From positions 283,736-347,735 of the forward strand of contig NZ_JADOVH010000003.1 of assembly GCF_015751965.1 (NCBI RefSeq): a DNA stretch of 64,000 nt, written 5' to 3'. The position numbers were made by a program, and so were the translations under genes. Under the pieces are notes generated by a model, which was given only the letters and a program-made list of their open reading frames with translations, had not been told where the DNA came from and made no database searches. Position 1 is the stretch's first letter. Every line of letters starts with the position of its first letter. The DNA is from Frigoribacterium sp. CG_9.8 (GTDB lineage: Bacteria > Actinomycetota > Actinomycetes > Actinomycetales > Microbacteriaceae). Of the stretch, positions 25,901 to 35,416 are shown piece after piece.

Positions 25901-27631
25901 CTAACCCAGCCGCACGCGTTGAGTGACCAGATCGTCAGGCACCGGAAGGTGCGAGATCACAATGACGGTGCGCGAATCCTCGCCGCGTAGGTCGGTTGCG
26001 GCGGACAGGATGTCACGCATCAGCCCGGAGGCACGCTCAGGATCCACGTTGGCAGTCGGCTCGTCAAACACGATCACCGGAAAGTCGGCGAGCAGGGCGC
26101 GAGCGAGAGCGAGCCGCTGAGCCTGACCGCCGGAAACCAGCGCACCATCGTCGCCGACGCGAGCGGATAGCCCGCCGCGTTCGCGCATCCATTCGGCTAG
26201 GCCGACCCGGTGGAGCACCGTGACCAGCTCCTTATCGGTGGCCGAATCATGGGCGAATAGAAGATTTTGGCGGATGTCCTCGTCGAAGAGATACGGCGTC
26301 TGCTCGCAGAGTCCCACGATGCTGCGAACGGCATCGGCCGAAAGCTCTCGCGCTTCGACTCCGCCGATGCGGTAGCTGCCGCTGTAGTCGAGAAATCGCA
26401 CGAGCACATGGGCGAGGGTGGTCTTACCCGATCCCGATGCGCCTTCGACGACAACACGTTCGCCACGCTGGATACTGAGGTCGAGTCCGCTGAACGCCGG
26501 GTCAGATTCACCCGGCCAGCGTGCACCGAGTGCCCTGAGCTGCAGCATCGGCGACGCTGCTGCGTGAGCAGCCTGTGCTGCCACCAGTGGACGTGCCGAC
26601 GATGCTGACGATGCTTCTGGAGTTTCGACGGGGATTTCCACCGGTAGGCTCGCCGGCGTTGCTTTCGCCACTCGGCGCGCACTGGCACGCACCTGCCGGA
26701 ACGCCCCGAGTGCCACGGGGGCGCTCGCAACAACCTCGAATACAACAAGCGGAATCAGCGCGATCACCGCAAGCGCGGGGCCCTCCAGCCCGTGTTCGAG
26801 CGCCGGAATGCCCACCAACAGTGCGGCGACGCAGGCCAGTGTCGCCAGCGCGGAAAGAATCGCGGATGACGCCCCAACGCCCCCGGCCTTCGCGAGCGTC
26901 GCGAGGCGCACGCGCTGGTCGGCGTGCGTGACCGCGTCAGCCCGCTGAGAACTGGCGTCGTAGGCCACGAACAGATCGAGGTTCGACACGTAATCGAGCA
27001 GCCGGTCGGAGAGCTCGCCGCGCAAGGGAGCGATCGATCGCTCTGCGCGTGCGGCGATAACGGTCTGAACGAGAGTGGCTGCACCGAAAGCGAGAATGAG
27101 CGCGCCAGCGAGAGTGACACCGGCGGAGGGAAGCACGATAGCTACCCCGATCACACTGAGGATGGCGGTCAGCAGCGTCACCACCAGCGGTTGAATCACG
27201 CGAAGAGGAAGATTCTGCAACTCATCCACATCATTCACCAGCCGGGTCAGCAGGTCACCGCGCCCGGTGCCTGACGCCTCACCCCGAAGACCGTCGGGGG
27301 CCAGTGGCACGAGTCGACGGTAAATACCGACTCGTACCGCAGAGAGTTGCCGGAACGCCGCATCATGACTGCAGAGGCGCTCCACATAGCGCGATGCGGC
27401 CCGCAGCAAAGCGAATGCGCGCACCCCCACGATGGCCGCACCGAGAAAGAGAATGGGCGGTTGCTCGGCTGCCCGCGTGATGAGCCAGGCCGAGGTAGCG
27501 AGTAGTCCGACCGAACTGAGGGCGGAGACCAGGCCAAAAAATACCCCGGGCACAAATTGGCGAACCGCAGGCTGGGCGAGCCGCAGCACAGCCACCGTCG
27601 GGGAATCACCACGCAGCCGAGAATCAGACAT
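25901..27631 (-). CDS. cydC: CydC, thiol ABC exporter subunit for cytochrome bd assembly
   Basis: The 576-residue fused permease-ATPase has six membrane helices (residues about 15-310) and an ATPase domain with Walker A VEGASGSGKTTLAH, Q-loop CEQTPYLFDEDI, signature VSGGQAQRLALARAL and Walker B PVIVFDEPTANVD. CydCD exports cysteine/glutathione-type thiols needed to assemble cytochrome bd. The ATG at 27631 gives MSDSRLRGDSPTVAVLRLAQ and overlaps the cydD stop by 8 bp, so translation is coupled. It is the last gene of the Usp-cydABDC transcript. Confidence 0.93.
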   Translation of the reverse strand: MSDSRLRGDSPTVAVLRLAQPAVRQFVPGVFFGLVSALSSVGLLATSAWLITRAAEQPPILFLGAAIVGVRAFALLRAASRYVERLCSHDAAFRQLSAVRVGIYRRLVPLAPDGLRGEASGTGRGDLLTRLVNDVDELQNLPLRVIQPLVVTLLTAILSVIGVAIVLPSAGVTLAGALILAFGAATLVQTVIAARAERSIAPLRGELSDRLLDYVSNLDLFVAYDASSQRADAVTHADQRVRLATLAKAGGVGASSAILSALATLACVAALLVGIPALEHGLEGPALAVIALIPLVVFEVVASAPVALGAFRQVRASARRVAKATPASLPVEIPVETPEASSASSARPLVAAQAAHAAASPMLQLRALGARWPGESDPAFSGLDLSIQRGERVVVEGASGSGKTTLAHVLVRFLDYSGSYRIGGVEARELSADAVRSIVGLCEQTPYLFDEDIRQNLLFAHDSATDKELVTVLHRVGLAEWMRERGGLSARVGDDGALVSGGQAQRLALARALLADFPVIVFDEPTANVDPERASGLMRDILSAATDLRGEDSRTVIVISHLPVPDDLVTQRVRLG

Positions 27632-29279
27632 GGACGGCGACTCCCAGTTCGATGAGATCGTCAGCGGCGGCAATGACCGCGGGGCGATGGCTGACGATGA
27701 GCACGGTGTAACCAGCGTCGGCAAGAGTGCGCATTCCTCGCAATAACTCTGCCTCGGCGTGACAATCGAGGGCGGCGCTCGGCTCATCGAATACGAGTAC
27801 CGGGCAGTACCTGGTCAGACCGCGATAGATCGCCCTGGCCACTGAGACGCGTTCAGCCTGCCCGCCGGAGAGTCCGCTGCCGGTGACGGTCACTCTGGAC
27901 TGCGGATCGAGCTGGGGGAGGGCGGCGAGCGCCAGCGCGCCGCGCACCAGCGCCGCATCCGGCTCTCCGTCTCCGAGAGCGACATTCTCGGCGATCGTCC
28001 CCTCGAGCAGTGCACTGCTCTGGCCGGCCCAGGCCGTAAGCGCCCGCCGATCGAGGGTGCCGCAGCTCCGATCCGAACCGATGGCACCGGCGACTTCGAT
28101 CTGACCGTCGAATGGCACAAAACCGAGAAGAGCGGCAACCAGGGAGGATTTGCCCGATCCGCTTGGGCCAGCGATCACCGTGATCCGCCCGGCACGGATG
28201 ACCGCAGAGAACCGATCGACGGCAACTCTGGCGTCATAGTGAACGCTCACTCGCGCGAAGCGCAGGTCGCGCGCCTGGAGCGTACGCGCTGTGCCAACCG
28301 TCCTCGGGGGTTCGGGTGCCACGCAGTGCGCCGCATCGAGGATCTCGAAGACGTCCTCGGCGGCAGCAATCCCGTCTGCGGCCGCGTGATAGTTGGTGCC
28401 GACCTGACGAAGCGGCAGAAACGCCTCGGGTGTGAGCAGCAGAACGAAGAGGCCGACAGCCAGGCCAAGGCTGCCGTCGATCAGCCGCAGGCCGACGGAT
28501 ACCGCCACCAGCGCCACCGAGAGGCTGCCAATCAGCTCGAGGGCGAAGCCACTCACAAACGACAGACGGAGTACCTTCATCGTCTCGACACGGTAGTCCT
28601 CGGTCAGTGCGGCGATCCGCGTGGCCTGCCGGTGTTGGCGCCCGAAGATCTTGAGGGTGGCGAGCCCGCTGACCACATCGAGGAAACTGCGAGACAGTTG
28701 GGCGAGCACCACCCACTGTCGTCGCTGTACTGACTGGGTGGCGAGTCCGATGAGAATCATGAAGACCGGTATCAGCGGCAGCGCAATGACCACGAGGATG
28801 CCGCTCATCACGTCCTGCAGGAAGATCGCGGTGATCACCAGCGGCGTCGCGATTGCGGTGAGAATGAGCTGGGGGAGAAAAAGGGAGAAATAGCCGTCGA
28901 GGGCATCAAGGCCCGGTCCGGCCGTTGTGACGACATCCACCCGGTTGCGTGTGCTCAGCCAACCGGGGCCGAGCCGGGCGAGCCCGATCATGAGTTTTCC
29001 GCGCAGTTGGCTCTTCACCGTGGCGGCTCCCCGGGCCGACGCGACATCCATCGCCAGGAGTGTGCCGGCGCGCAGGATGCCAGTGCCAGCGAGCAGGAGG
29101 ATGCCCGGAAACAACTCGAAGAGCGACTGCCCGGCGATTGCGCCGACGATGGCCTGCGACAGTAGCCAGCAGAACGCGAGAGTCGCCGCCGTGCGCACGA
29201 TCCCCAGCACAACGCCAACGCAGAAGAAGGTGCGGGCGGCCGCCGCATAGCGCAGCAGCCGTGGATCAAGTGGACGCAT
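27624..29279 (-). CDS. cydD: CydD, thiol ABC exporter subunit for cytochrome bd assembly
   Basis: The 551-residue protein pairs with CydC: six helices, then an ATPase domain with Walker A AGPSGSGKSSLVAALLG, signature GLSGGQAERVSVARA and Walker B VLVFDEPSAALD. The VLAQLSRSFLDVVSGLATLK segment is typical of CydD coupling helices. It begins 4 bp after cydB. Its place in a cydA-B-D-C order is the usual actinobacterial one. Confidence 0.93.
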   Translation of the reverse strand: MRPLDPRLLRYAAAARTFFCVGVVLGIVRTAATLAFCWLLSQAIVGAIAGQSLFELFPGILLLAGTGILRAGTLLAMDVASARGAATVKSQLRGKLMIGLARLGPGWLSTRNRVDVVTTAGPGLDALDGYFSLFLPQLILTAIATPLVITAIFLQDVMSGILVVIALPLIPVFMILIGLATQSVQRRQWVVLAQLSRSFLDVVSGLATLKIFGRQHRQATRIAALTEDYRVETMKVLRLSFVSGFALELIGSLSVALVAVSVGLRLIDGSLGLAVGLFVLLLTPEAFLPLRQVGTNYHAAADGIAAAEDVFEILDAAHCVAPEPPRTVGTARTLQARDLRFARVSVHYDARVAVDRFSAVIRAGRITVIAGPSGSGKSSLVAALLGFVPFDGQIEVAGAIGSDRSCGTLDRRALTAWAGQSSALLEGTIAENVALGDGEPDAALVRGALALAALPQLDPQSRVTVTGSGLSGGQAERVSVARAIYRGLTRYCPVLVFDEPSAALDCHAEAELLRGMRTLADAGYTVLIVSHRPAVIAAADDLIELGVAVHV

Positions 29280-29283
29280 CGGT

Positions 29284-30333
29284 TCAGCCGCCGAGCACGG
29301 GTGCCGACGCCGAGGGGGAGTCGCTGCGCGGCTGCGTGTCTTCGGGCATCGAGGCGCGGGTGATGCGTTTGCGGAACACCCAGTAGGTATAGGCCTGGTA
29401 GGCGAGCACGAATGGCAGCACCGCGACAGCGACCCAACTCATCACCGAGAGCGTGTACGGCGTGCTCGACGCATTCGCGATGGTGAGGCTGTTCGCCACA
29501 TCATTGCTCGCGGGCATCACATCGGGAAAGAGCGCGGCGAAGAGACTCGCGACGGCAACGGCGATTGTGCCGGCCATCAGGGAAAACGCATACCGCTCAC
29601 GACCGCGCAGGTTAGCGAAGAACGACGCGATCAGGAGCACGGCCGCCAGGATTGCCAACGGCCACGATGCGACCTGGCCGTTGGCGAGGTTGGTCCAGAG
29701 CAGGAAGACCGCCGCGACGATGATCGTGAGTGCACCAGAGCGCACGGCGAGCTTCCGGGCGCGCAGGCGCAGGTCTCCATCCGTTTTCAGGGAGATGAAC
29801 ACCACCCCGTGGGTGAAGAACAGCAGGAGCGTCGTGAGACCGCCGAGCAGAGCGTAGGGGTTCAGCAGGTCGAACAGCGTGCCCGTGTAGTTGTGGCCGG
29901 AGTCGAGCGCGACCCCCTGCACGATATTTGCGAAGGCGACACCCCAGAGCAGTGCTGGCACGACCGATCCGACGACGATCATGCCGTCAAACCATTTCTT
30001 CCAGCGCGACTCAGGACGGTGATGGCGGTACTCGAACGAAACACCACGAGCGATCAGAGCGAGCAAGATGAGCAGCAATGCAAGGTAGAACCCGCTGAAC
30101 AGGGTGGCGTACCACTCCGGAAAAGCGGCGAACAGCGAGGCTCCGGCCACGATCAGCCAGGTCTCGTTCATGTCCCAGACCGGACCGATCGTGTTGATCA
30201 TGACGCGGCGATCGATGTCATCCCTCCCGAGAAATGGCAGCGCCATCCCGACCCCAAAATCGAAGCCATCGAGCACGAAGTAGCCGATGAAGAAGAAGCC
30301 GACGATCCAGAACCATAAAATATTGAGATCCAT
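29284..30333 (-). CDS. cydB: Cytochrome bd quinol oxidase subunit II
   Basis: The 349-residue protein has about nine helices and the conserved CydB text: FIGYFVLDGFDFGVGMALPF near the N-terminus and INTIGPVWDMNETWLIVAGA. These carry the Asp/Glu and Trp residues that support heme and proton entry. Cytochrome bd reduces oxygen with high affinity using quinol, and is the oxidase used at low oxygen or under nitric oxide. cydA ends 9 bp upstream. Confidence 0.95.
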   Translation of the reverse strand: MDLNILWFWIVGFFFIGYFVLDGFDFGVGMALPFLGRDDIDRRVMINTIGPVWDMNETWLIVAGASLFAAFPEWYATLFSGFYLALLLILLALIARGVSFEYRHHRPESRWKKWFDGMIVVGSVVPALLWGVAFANIVQGVALDSGHNYTGTLFDLLNPYALLGGLTTLLLFFTHGVVFISLKTDGDLRLRARKLAVRSGALTIIVAAVFLLWTNLANGQVASWPLAILAAVLLIASFFANLRGRERYAFSLMAGTIAVAVASLFAALFPDVMPASNDVANSLTIANASSTPYTLSVMSWVAVAVLPFVLAYQAYTYWVFRKRITRASMPEDTQPRSDSPSASAPVLGG

Positions 30334-30342
30334 TTTTTGCTC

Positions 30343-31752
30343 CTAGTAGACGGTCACGGTTGCGGTGGGGGCCTCGGACGCGTCGCTCAGAGGCGCACCC
30401 TCCGGTCCCTTCTGGGCGGCTCGTTTGAGGAGTCGGAATTCGACCACCGCAAGGATTCCGTAGATCAGGGTGAAGGCGACGATCGAGATCAGCACGTCGA
30501 GACCGGTGAGGTTGGGCGAGACGCCGTCGCTGGTCTTCAGCAGGCTGAAGACGATCCAGGGTTGGCGGCCCATTTCGGTGAAGATCCAGCCGACGATCAT
30601 GGCGGCGAGAGGCAGCGGGAATGCCCAGACCGCGATGCGCCAGACCCACGCGTTCTTCGGCAGGCGGCCCTTGCGCATCAGCCAGAGGCCGACCGCGGAG
30701 AGCAGCACCGAGAGCATACCGAGTCCGATCATCCAACGGAACGACCAGTAGGTGGCCCAGACGACCGGCGCATAGTTGCCCGGGCCGTACAGGGTGCGGT
30801 ACTGGGCCTGCAGGTCGTTGATGCCCTCGACGGTGCCGGTCAGTGTGTGGGTCGAGAGGAACGACAACAGGTAGGGGATGCGGATCGAGAACAGCTCGTT
30901 CACCCCGTCCGGTGTGCCGAGAGTGAAGATCGAGAACGACGCATCTGATCCACTGACAGTGTTGTAGGCGGCTTCCGCTGCCGCCATTTTCATCGGCTGC
31001 GTCTGCACCATCACCAGGCCGAGCTGGTCACCCGTGAGCACGGTCAGGATGCCCGCGCCGATCATCGTCCACATCGCGAAGATGATCGCCGGTCGCATGG
31101 TGTCGAGATTCTGCTGGCGGGCGAGGTGCCAGGCGGCGATGCAGATCACGAGTGCTGCGGAGACCATGAACGACGCGGTGATCGTATGAGGGAACGACGC
31201 GAGCGACACTTTATTGGTGAGCACCGCCCAGATGTCGGTGAGCTCAGCCCGACCGCGAGCCTCGTTGATGCGGAAGCCGACCGGGTTTTGCATGAACGCG
31301 TTCGCGGCAAGGATGAAGTAGGCCGACAGGATGGTGCCCGCTGCCGTGACCCAGATGGTGGCGAGATGCACGCCCTTGGGCAGTTTGTCCCATCCGAAGA
31401 TCCACAGGCCGATGAACGTGGCTTCGAGGAAGAAGGCGAGCAAGCCCTCCATGGCCAGTGGAGCGCCGAACACGTCGCCGACGAATCGCGAGTACGTCGA
31501 CCAGTTCATACCGAACTGGAACTCCTGCACGATGCCGGTCACCACCCCCATTGCAAAGTTGATCAAGAAGATCTTCCCGAAGAACTGGGTGAGCTGCAGA
31601 TACTTGACCTTCGCCGTGCGGTACCACGCCGTCTGGAACACCGCCGTGGTGGTGGCCATGCCGATCGTGATGGGGATGAACAGGAAGTGGTAAATCGTGG
31701 TCAGTCCGAACTGCCACTGGGATAAAACGAGAGGGCTGAGGATGTCGTTCAC
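30343..31752 (-). CDS. cydA: Cytochrome bd quinol oxidase subunit I
   Basis: The 469-residue protein has the low-spin and high-spin heme ligand regions: TTIYHFLFIPITIGMA (His22), ASFPHTITASFMVSAAL (heme b His region) and the MGRQPWIVF block (GRQPW) found in CydA. The length indicates the short Q-loop type. The GTG start at 31752 overlaps the stop of the preceding universal stress gene by 3 bp. That coupling places the oxidase in a stress-induced transcript. Confidence 0.95.
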   Translation of the reverse strand: MNDILSPLVLSQWQFGLTTIYHFLFIPITIGMATTTAVFQTAWYRTAKVKYLQLTQFFGKIFLINFAMGVVTGIVQEFQFGMNWSTYSRFVGDVFGAPLAMEGLLAFFLEATFIGLWIFGWDKLPKGVHLATIWVTAAGTILSAYFILAANAFMQNPVGFRINEARGRAELTDIWAVLTNKVSLASFPHTITASFMVSAALVICIAAWHLARQQNLDTMRPAIIFAMWTMIGAGILTVLTGDQLGLVMVQTQPMKMAAAEAAYNTVSGSDASFSIFTLGTPDGVNELFSIRIPYLLSFLSTHTLTGTVEGINDLQAQYRTLYGPGNYAPVVWATYWSFRWMIGLGMLSVLLSAVGLWLMRKGRLPKNAWVWRIAVWAFPLPLAAMIVGWIFTEMGRQPWIVFSLLKTSDGVSPNLTGLDVLISIVAFTLIYGILAVVEFRLLKRAAQKGPEGAPLSDASEAPTATVTVY

Positions 31753-32690
31753 TCTGATCTCCGGATCGGGTGTTTGAGGGCTGCGAGGGTGGCGTCGGCA
31801 ACGGTGGCGTCGGCATCGGTGGCGTCGGCAACGGTGGCGTCGGCAACGCTGGCTCCGTGCACGACGAGAGTGGGTCCGGCGATATTGAGCAACACGTCAT
31901 GGCTGACCGGGCCGAGAGCGGACTGTGCCGCACCGTGTCGACGCGAACTGCCGATGACGAGCAGCTCGGCTGACATCCCGGCGTCGACGAGCGCCTCAGC
32001 CGCCGGACGCCGCAGAGTACGGGTGCGCACGAGAAGGTCGTCGCCCGCGCTGCGGGCAAGGTGGACGGACTGGGACCCGAGTGTTTCCGCGGCACGCCGT
32101 GCGCGCGCATCGGCGGCGGCAGCATCCTCTCCGTCCCCGTCGGCATGTGAACTCCAGGCGCGAAGCAGGATGAGTTCTGACTGCCCGCGGTGTGCCTCGG
32201 TCGCTGCGAAACGCACGGCGGCTCGACCGGCTTCGGAGTCATCGATACCGGCGACGATTCCGTGTCGCTCGGTGGTCGATCCCTCGGGGATCACGGCCAC
32301 CGGGCACCATGCCGTGGCAGCGAGCTGGAGACCGCGGGAGCCGAAGGCCTGGCCGTGCAGAAAACCGGTCTTGTTCGTGCCGACCACCACGAGATCCACC
32401 TCTCGAGAGGCAACCCCCAGTTCGACCATCGGATCGCCAAACAACACCCTGGTCTCAACGGACACAGTGGGATCGATCGAGCGGGCGACGATCGAATCCT
32501 TCTCGAGAAGCGCGTAGGCCACGGGATGAAGTTCAGCGAGCGATTGCTGACCGACCATGCCCCACTCGTCGTCGATCACATGGACGAGCACGATGCGGGA
32601 GTGCAGGGATGCCGCACGCAGCACCGCCCAACTGATCGCCGCTCGGCACGCCGAAGTCCCGTCTACACCGACCAGGATCGTTCCACCCAT
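31749..32690 (-). CDS. Tandem universal stress protein (two UspA domains)
   Basis: The 313-residue protein contains two UspA domains. The first starts TILVGVDGTSACRAAISWAV. The second spans about residues 152-290 and ends VIGSSRRHGAAQSALGPVSH with TLVVHG. The ATG at 32690 is directly before the domain and 52 bp from the DosR-like box. The C-terminal 30 residues are a VADAT repeat made by 15-bp tandem duplications. It is the first gene of the cyd transcript and overlaps cydA. Such Usp proteins bind ATP and are linked to persistence under hypoxia. Confidence 0.92.
   Translation of the reverse strand: MGGTILVGVDGTSACRAAISWAVLRAASLHSRIVLVHVIDDEWGMVGQQSLAELHPVAYALLEKDSIVARSIDPTVSVETRVLFGDPMVELGVASREVDLVVVGTNKTGFLHGQAFGSRGLQLAATAWCPVAVIPEGSTTERHGIVAGIDDSEAGRAAVRFAATEAHRGQSELILLRAWSSHADGDGEDAAAADARARRAAETLGSQSVHLARSAGDDLLVRTRTLRRPAAEALVDAGMSAELLVIGSSRRHGAAQSALGPVSHDVLLNIAGPTLVVHGASVADATVADATDADATVADATLAALKHPIRRSE
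31788..31847. repeat. Four 15-bp tandem repeats in a stress-protein tail
   Basis: The unit ggtggcgtcggcaac is repeated four times with single changes. It encodes VADAT on the minus strand and is followed by one more degenerate copy. It extends the protein in frame. Confidence 0.92.
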
Positions 32691-32742
32691 CAGAGTTCCC
32701 CGTTTTCTATCACCACCAGCATGGAGCGGCACTCACCTACCC

Positions 32743-32762
32743 AACGGGTCTAAAGTCCCGCC
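32743..32762. promoter_or_regulatory. DosR/DevR-box-like palindrome in front of the Usp-cydABDC operon
   Basis: The sequence aacgggtctaaagtcccgcc matches 15 of 20 positions of the mycobacterial DosR box, with the half-sites GGG-C-T and AGTCCC around a two-base A/A centre. It lies 52 bp upstream of the tandem stress-protein start and 108 bp upstream of the divergent sensor kinase gene, so it could serve both. Confidence 0.7.
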
Positions 32763-32870
32763 AACGCGGGGCTCCTCACCCGGCGACGCGCTACGCTGAG
32801 AATCGTCGGTGCACGTGCCGAATCACTTTTCGGACTCGGGGTACTGGCTCAGCGCTGGCGGAGGAGTCGT

Positions 32871-34640
32871 GTGGTGTCGAACGACGAAATGCTCACTTTT
32901 CCTGACGAACCACGGGCCGAACTCGACCGGGCCCTGGGCGATCTGGTCGATCGCGCGCAGGATGTGCTTGCGACGCAGGGGCGCCTTCGTGCGCTGCTTC
33001 GGGCCAACCTCGCCGTCGTCGAGCATCTTGAGTTGCCGGTCGTGCTGCAGCGGATCGTGCAGGCTGCAGTGGAGCTGGTCGGTTCCGAATATGGCGCGCT
33101 CGGGGTCATCGCCCCGGGGGGTGGGCTCGAGCAGTTCATCCACGTGGGGATACCCCCGGAACAGGCGACGATTATCGGCCACCTCCCCGAGGGACACGGC
33201 CTGCTCGGCGCCCTCATTGACGACCCACGTCCCATCCGGCTCGCGCACCTCCAGGACGACTCCCGCTCGAGCGGATTCCCCACCGCGCATCCGGGGATGG
33301 AAAGCTTTCTCGGGGTGCCGATCCGAGTGCGTGACGAGGTCTACGGCAATCTCTACCTGAGCAATTCATCGTCCGGAGCCTTCAGTCGCGAAGACGAGCA
33401 ACTCGTCGAGTCTCTCGCCGCGTCGGCCGGGTTTGCGATCGACAACGCCCGGCTGTTCGCCGAGACCTGTCGCAGGCAGGCCTGGTCGGCGGCGTCAGCC
33501 GAGATCACTGCTGCGATGCTCTCCTCCAACCAGTCGGACTCCCTGCCAACGCTCGTGAGCCGGGTGCTCGTGCTCGCTGAAAGCGATCTCGTCTGCATGA
33601 TTCTGCCCGGACAGGATGCGGGAACGCTCGTCGTCGAAGTCGCGCGCGGGCAGGGGGAAGCCGACCTTTTCGGGCGCACCTTCCCCGCGGCAGGCACTCT
33701 CGCGGCCAGCGTTCTCGCGGGCAAGCAGCCTCGCCTCGTGGGCGATGGCGGCCCGGACGCGCACCTGTTCTCCATCGAACATCCACTCGGTCCGATGATG
33801 GCCGTGCCCCTGATCGCCGCGGGTCGCGCCGAGGGCGTGCTGCTTGTCGCACGCATGGCCGGAGGTCTTCGCTTCACCCCCTCCGACCTCGAGATGGCAG
33901 CGGACTTCGCCGGGCAGGCCAGCCTGGCGGTGCAGCTAGCGCGGGCACGAGCATCCGAACAGCGGATGCTGCTGCTCGAGGATCGCGGACGTATTGCCCG
34001 CGATCTTCACGACCATGTGATCCAGCAGCTGTTCGGCACCGGTCTCGAGCTGCAGAGCGTGGCTGGGTCAATCGAATCTCCAGTCGAACGGGAACGGATC
34101 CTGCGCTCGGTGAGCAACCTCGATAGCGCCGTCACCCAGATTCGCACCGTGATCTTCGCGCTGTCGGCGCGCCAGGACACTCTTGACTCTGTGCGCCACC
34201 GCATCCTCGATCTCGTTCATGACCTCGCTCCGGGGCTGCAAAAGAGCCCGACCGTCGGGTTCACCGGCCCGGTCGATCTCGTGGTCACCGGCGCGCTAGC
34301 GGATGATGTTATTGCGGTGACGCGTGAGGCCCTGACCAACGCGGTCAAACACTCACAGGCCGATCAGACCGGCGTGACACTCGACATAATCGACGGCATG
34401 GTCCACCTGATGATCTGCGATAACGGTGCCGGAATCACCGACACCTCGCGGCGCAGCGGTCTCGCCAACCTCGAGGCGCGGGCGACTGAGCGCGGCGGAT
34501 CCTTTGTCATCACCACCGGCCCCACTGGCACTACCGTCGAGTGGAGCGTACCGATTAACGACAGCGGCCCGATCAACAACAGCGCACCGGTCAGCAACAC
34601 AGCACCGGTCAGCAACACAGGCCACGAAGCGGTGGCCTGA
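32871..34640 (+). CDS. DevS/DosS-like GAF-GAF sensor histidine kinase
   Basis: The 589-residue kinase has GAF-A (about 50-200), GAF-B (about 215-360), a HisKA_3 dimerisation domain with RDLHDHVIQQLFGTGLELQ (phospho-acceptor His380) and a HATPase domain (REALTNAVKHSQA, then CDNGAGI). The GAF-A text SSGFPTAHPGMESFLGVPIR closely resembles mycobacterial DosS, and His140 falls at the heme-ligating position, so it may sense oxygen, NO or redox state. The start is GTG 32871 (or 32874) after GGCGGAGGAG. It overlaps the regulator gene by one base. The tail is a six-residue repeat from 18-bp duplications. Confidence 0.92.
   Translation: MVSNDEMLTFPDEPRAELDRALGDLVDRAQDVLATQGRLRALLRANLAVVEHLELPVVLQRIVQAAVELVGSEYGALGVIAPGGGLEQFIHVGIPPEQATIIGHLPEGHGLLGALIDDPRPIRLAHLQDDSRSSGFPTAHPGMESFLGVPIRVRDEVYGNLYLSNSSSGAFSREDEQLVESLAASAGFAIDNARLFAETCRRQAWSAASAEITAAMLSSNQSDSLPTLVSRVLVLAESDLVCMILPGQDAGTLVVEVARGQGEADLFGRTFPAAGTLAASVLAGKQPRLVGDGGPDAHLFSIEHPLGPMMAVPLIAAGRAEGVLLVARMAGGLRFTPSDLEMAADFAGQASLAVQLARARASEQRMLLLEDRGRIARDLHDHVIQQLFGTGLELQSVAGSIESPVERERILRSVSNLDSAVTQIRTVIFALSARQDTLDSVRHRILDLVHDLAPGLQKSPTVGFTGPVDLVVTGALADDVIAVTREALTNAVKHSQADQTGVTLDIIDGMVHLMICDNGAGITDTSRRSGLANLEARATERGGSFVITTGPTGTTVEWSVPINDSGPINNSAPVSNTAPVSNTGHEAVA
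34551..34622. repeat. Four 18-bp tandem repeats in the kinase gene tail
   Basis: Units such as ccggtcagcaacacagca are repeated four times with drift, encoding PINDSG, PINNSA, PVSNTA and PVSNTG just before the final HEAVA. They lie outside the ATPase domain. Confidence 0.9.
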
Positions 34641-35281
34641 TGATCCGAGTATTTTTGGTCGATGACCACGAGATCGTGCGGCGCGGGATCGCGGAACTCC
34701 TCGGAGCCGAACCCGACATCGAGGTGATCGGTGAGGCAAGCACCGCCGCGCAGGCACGGTCACGCATTGCCGCGACGCGTCCCGATGTGGTGCTGCTCGA
34801 CGTGCGCCTGCCCGATGGGAGCGGCATCGACGTCTGTCGCGATGTCCGCTCGCAGAATCCACTGGTCAAATGCCTCATTTTCACCGCCTACGACGATGAT
34901 GACGCGCTGTCCGCGGCGGTCATTGCCGGGGCATCCGGCTATGTGCTCAAGGATATCCGCGGCAGCGGCCTGGTCGACTCGCTCCGCAGAGTTGCCGCTG
35001 GCCATTCCCTGCTCGATCCGGTGCTCACTCGCAAAGTGATCGAGCGCATCCACACCCGCAACGACACCGACCCCCGTCTCGGGTCGCTCACCGCACGCGA
35101 AACCCAGATTCTTACCCTGATTGCCGCCGGGCTCACCAACCGCGAGATCGGTACAGAACTGACGCTCGCTGAGAAGACGGTCAAGAACTATGTTTCGGGT
35201 CTGTTGGCGAAGCTCGGCCTGCACCGGCGCACGCAGGCCGCGATCCTGCATCTCGGCTCGCATCCGGCAGCGGACGGCTGA
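34640..35281 (+). CDS. NarL/DevR-type response regulator
   Basis: The 213-residue regulator has a receiver domain (VDDHEIVRRGIAELL, phospho-acceptor Asp54 in VVLLDVRLPDG, Lys near 104) and a LuxR/NarL helix-turn-helix (LTARETQILTLIAAGLTNRE, AEKTVKNYVSGLLAKLGLHR). The recognition helix text AEKTVKNYVS is the same as in mycobacterial DevR as far as I recall, which fits the DosR-like boxes at 25327 and 32743. The ATG overlaps the kinase stop (ATGA). It should bind DNA when phosphorylated by the kinase. Confidence 0.93.
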   Translation: MIRVFLVDDHEIVRRGIAELLGAEPDIEVIGEASTAAQARSRIAATRPDVVLLDVRLPDGSGIDVCRDVRSQNPLVKCLIFTAYDDDDALSAAVIAGASGYVLKDIRGSGLVDSLRRVAAGHSLLDPVLTRKVIERIHTRNDTDPRLGSLTARETQILTLIAAGLTNREIGTELTLAEKTVKNYVSGLLAKLGLHRRTQAAILHLGSHPAADG

Positions 35282-35416
35282 TTCGGTCAGCTCCAGCGGA
35301 CGAACAGTATCGGGGCGCTCATCCCGCAGTTTTACAGCCGCGGACCTCGTTGGAATGCCGCAAGCGCACGCCTGTTTCCCAGACAAGACGGACGGGGCCG
35401 GGCGTAGCATTTTAGG

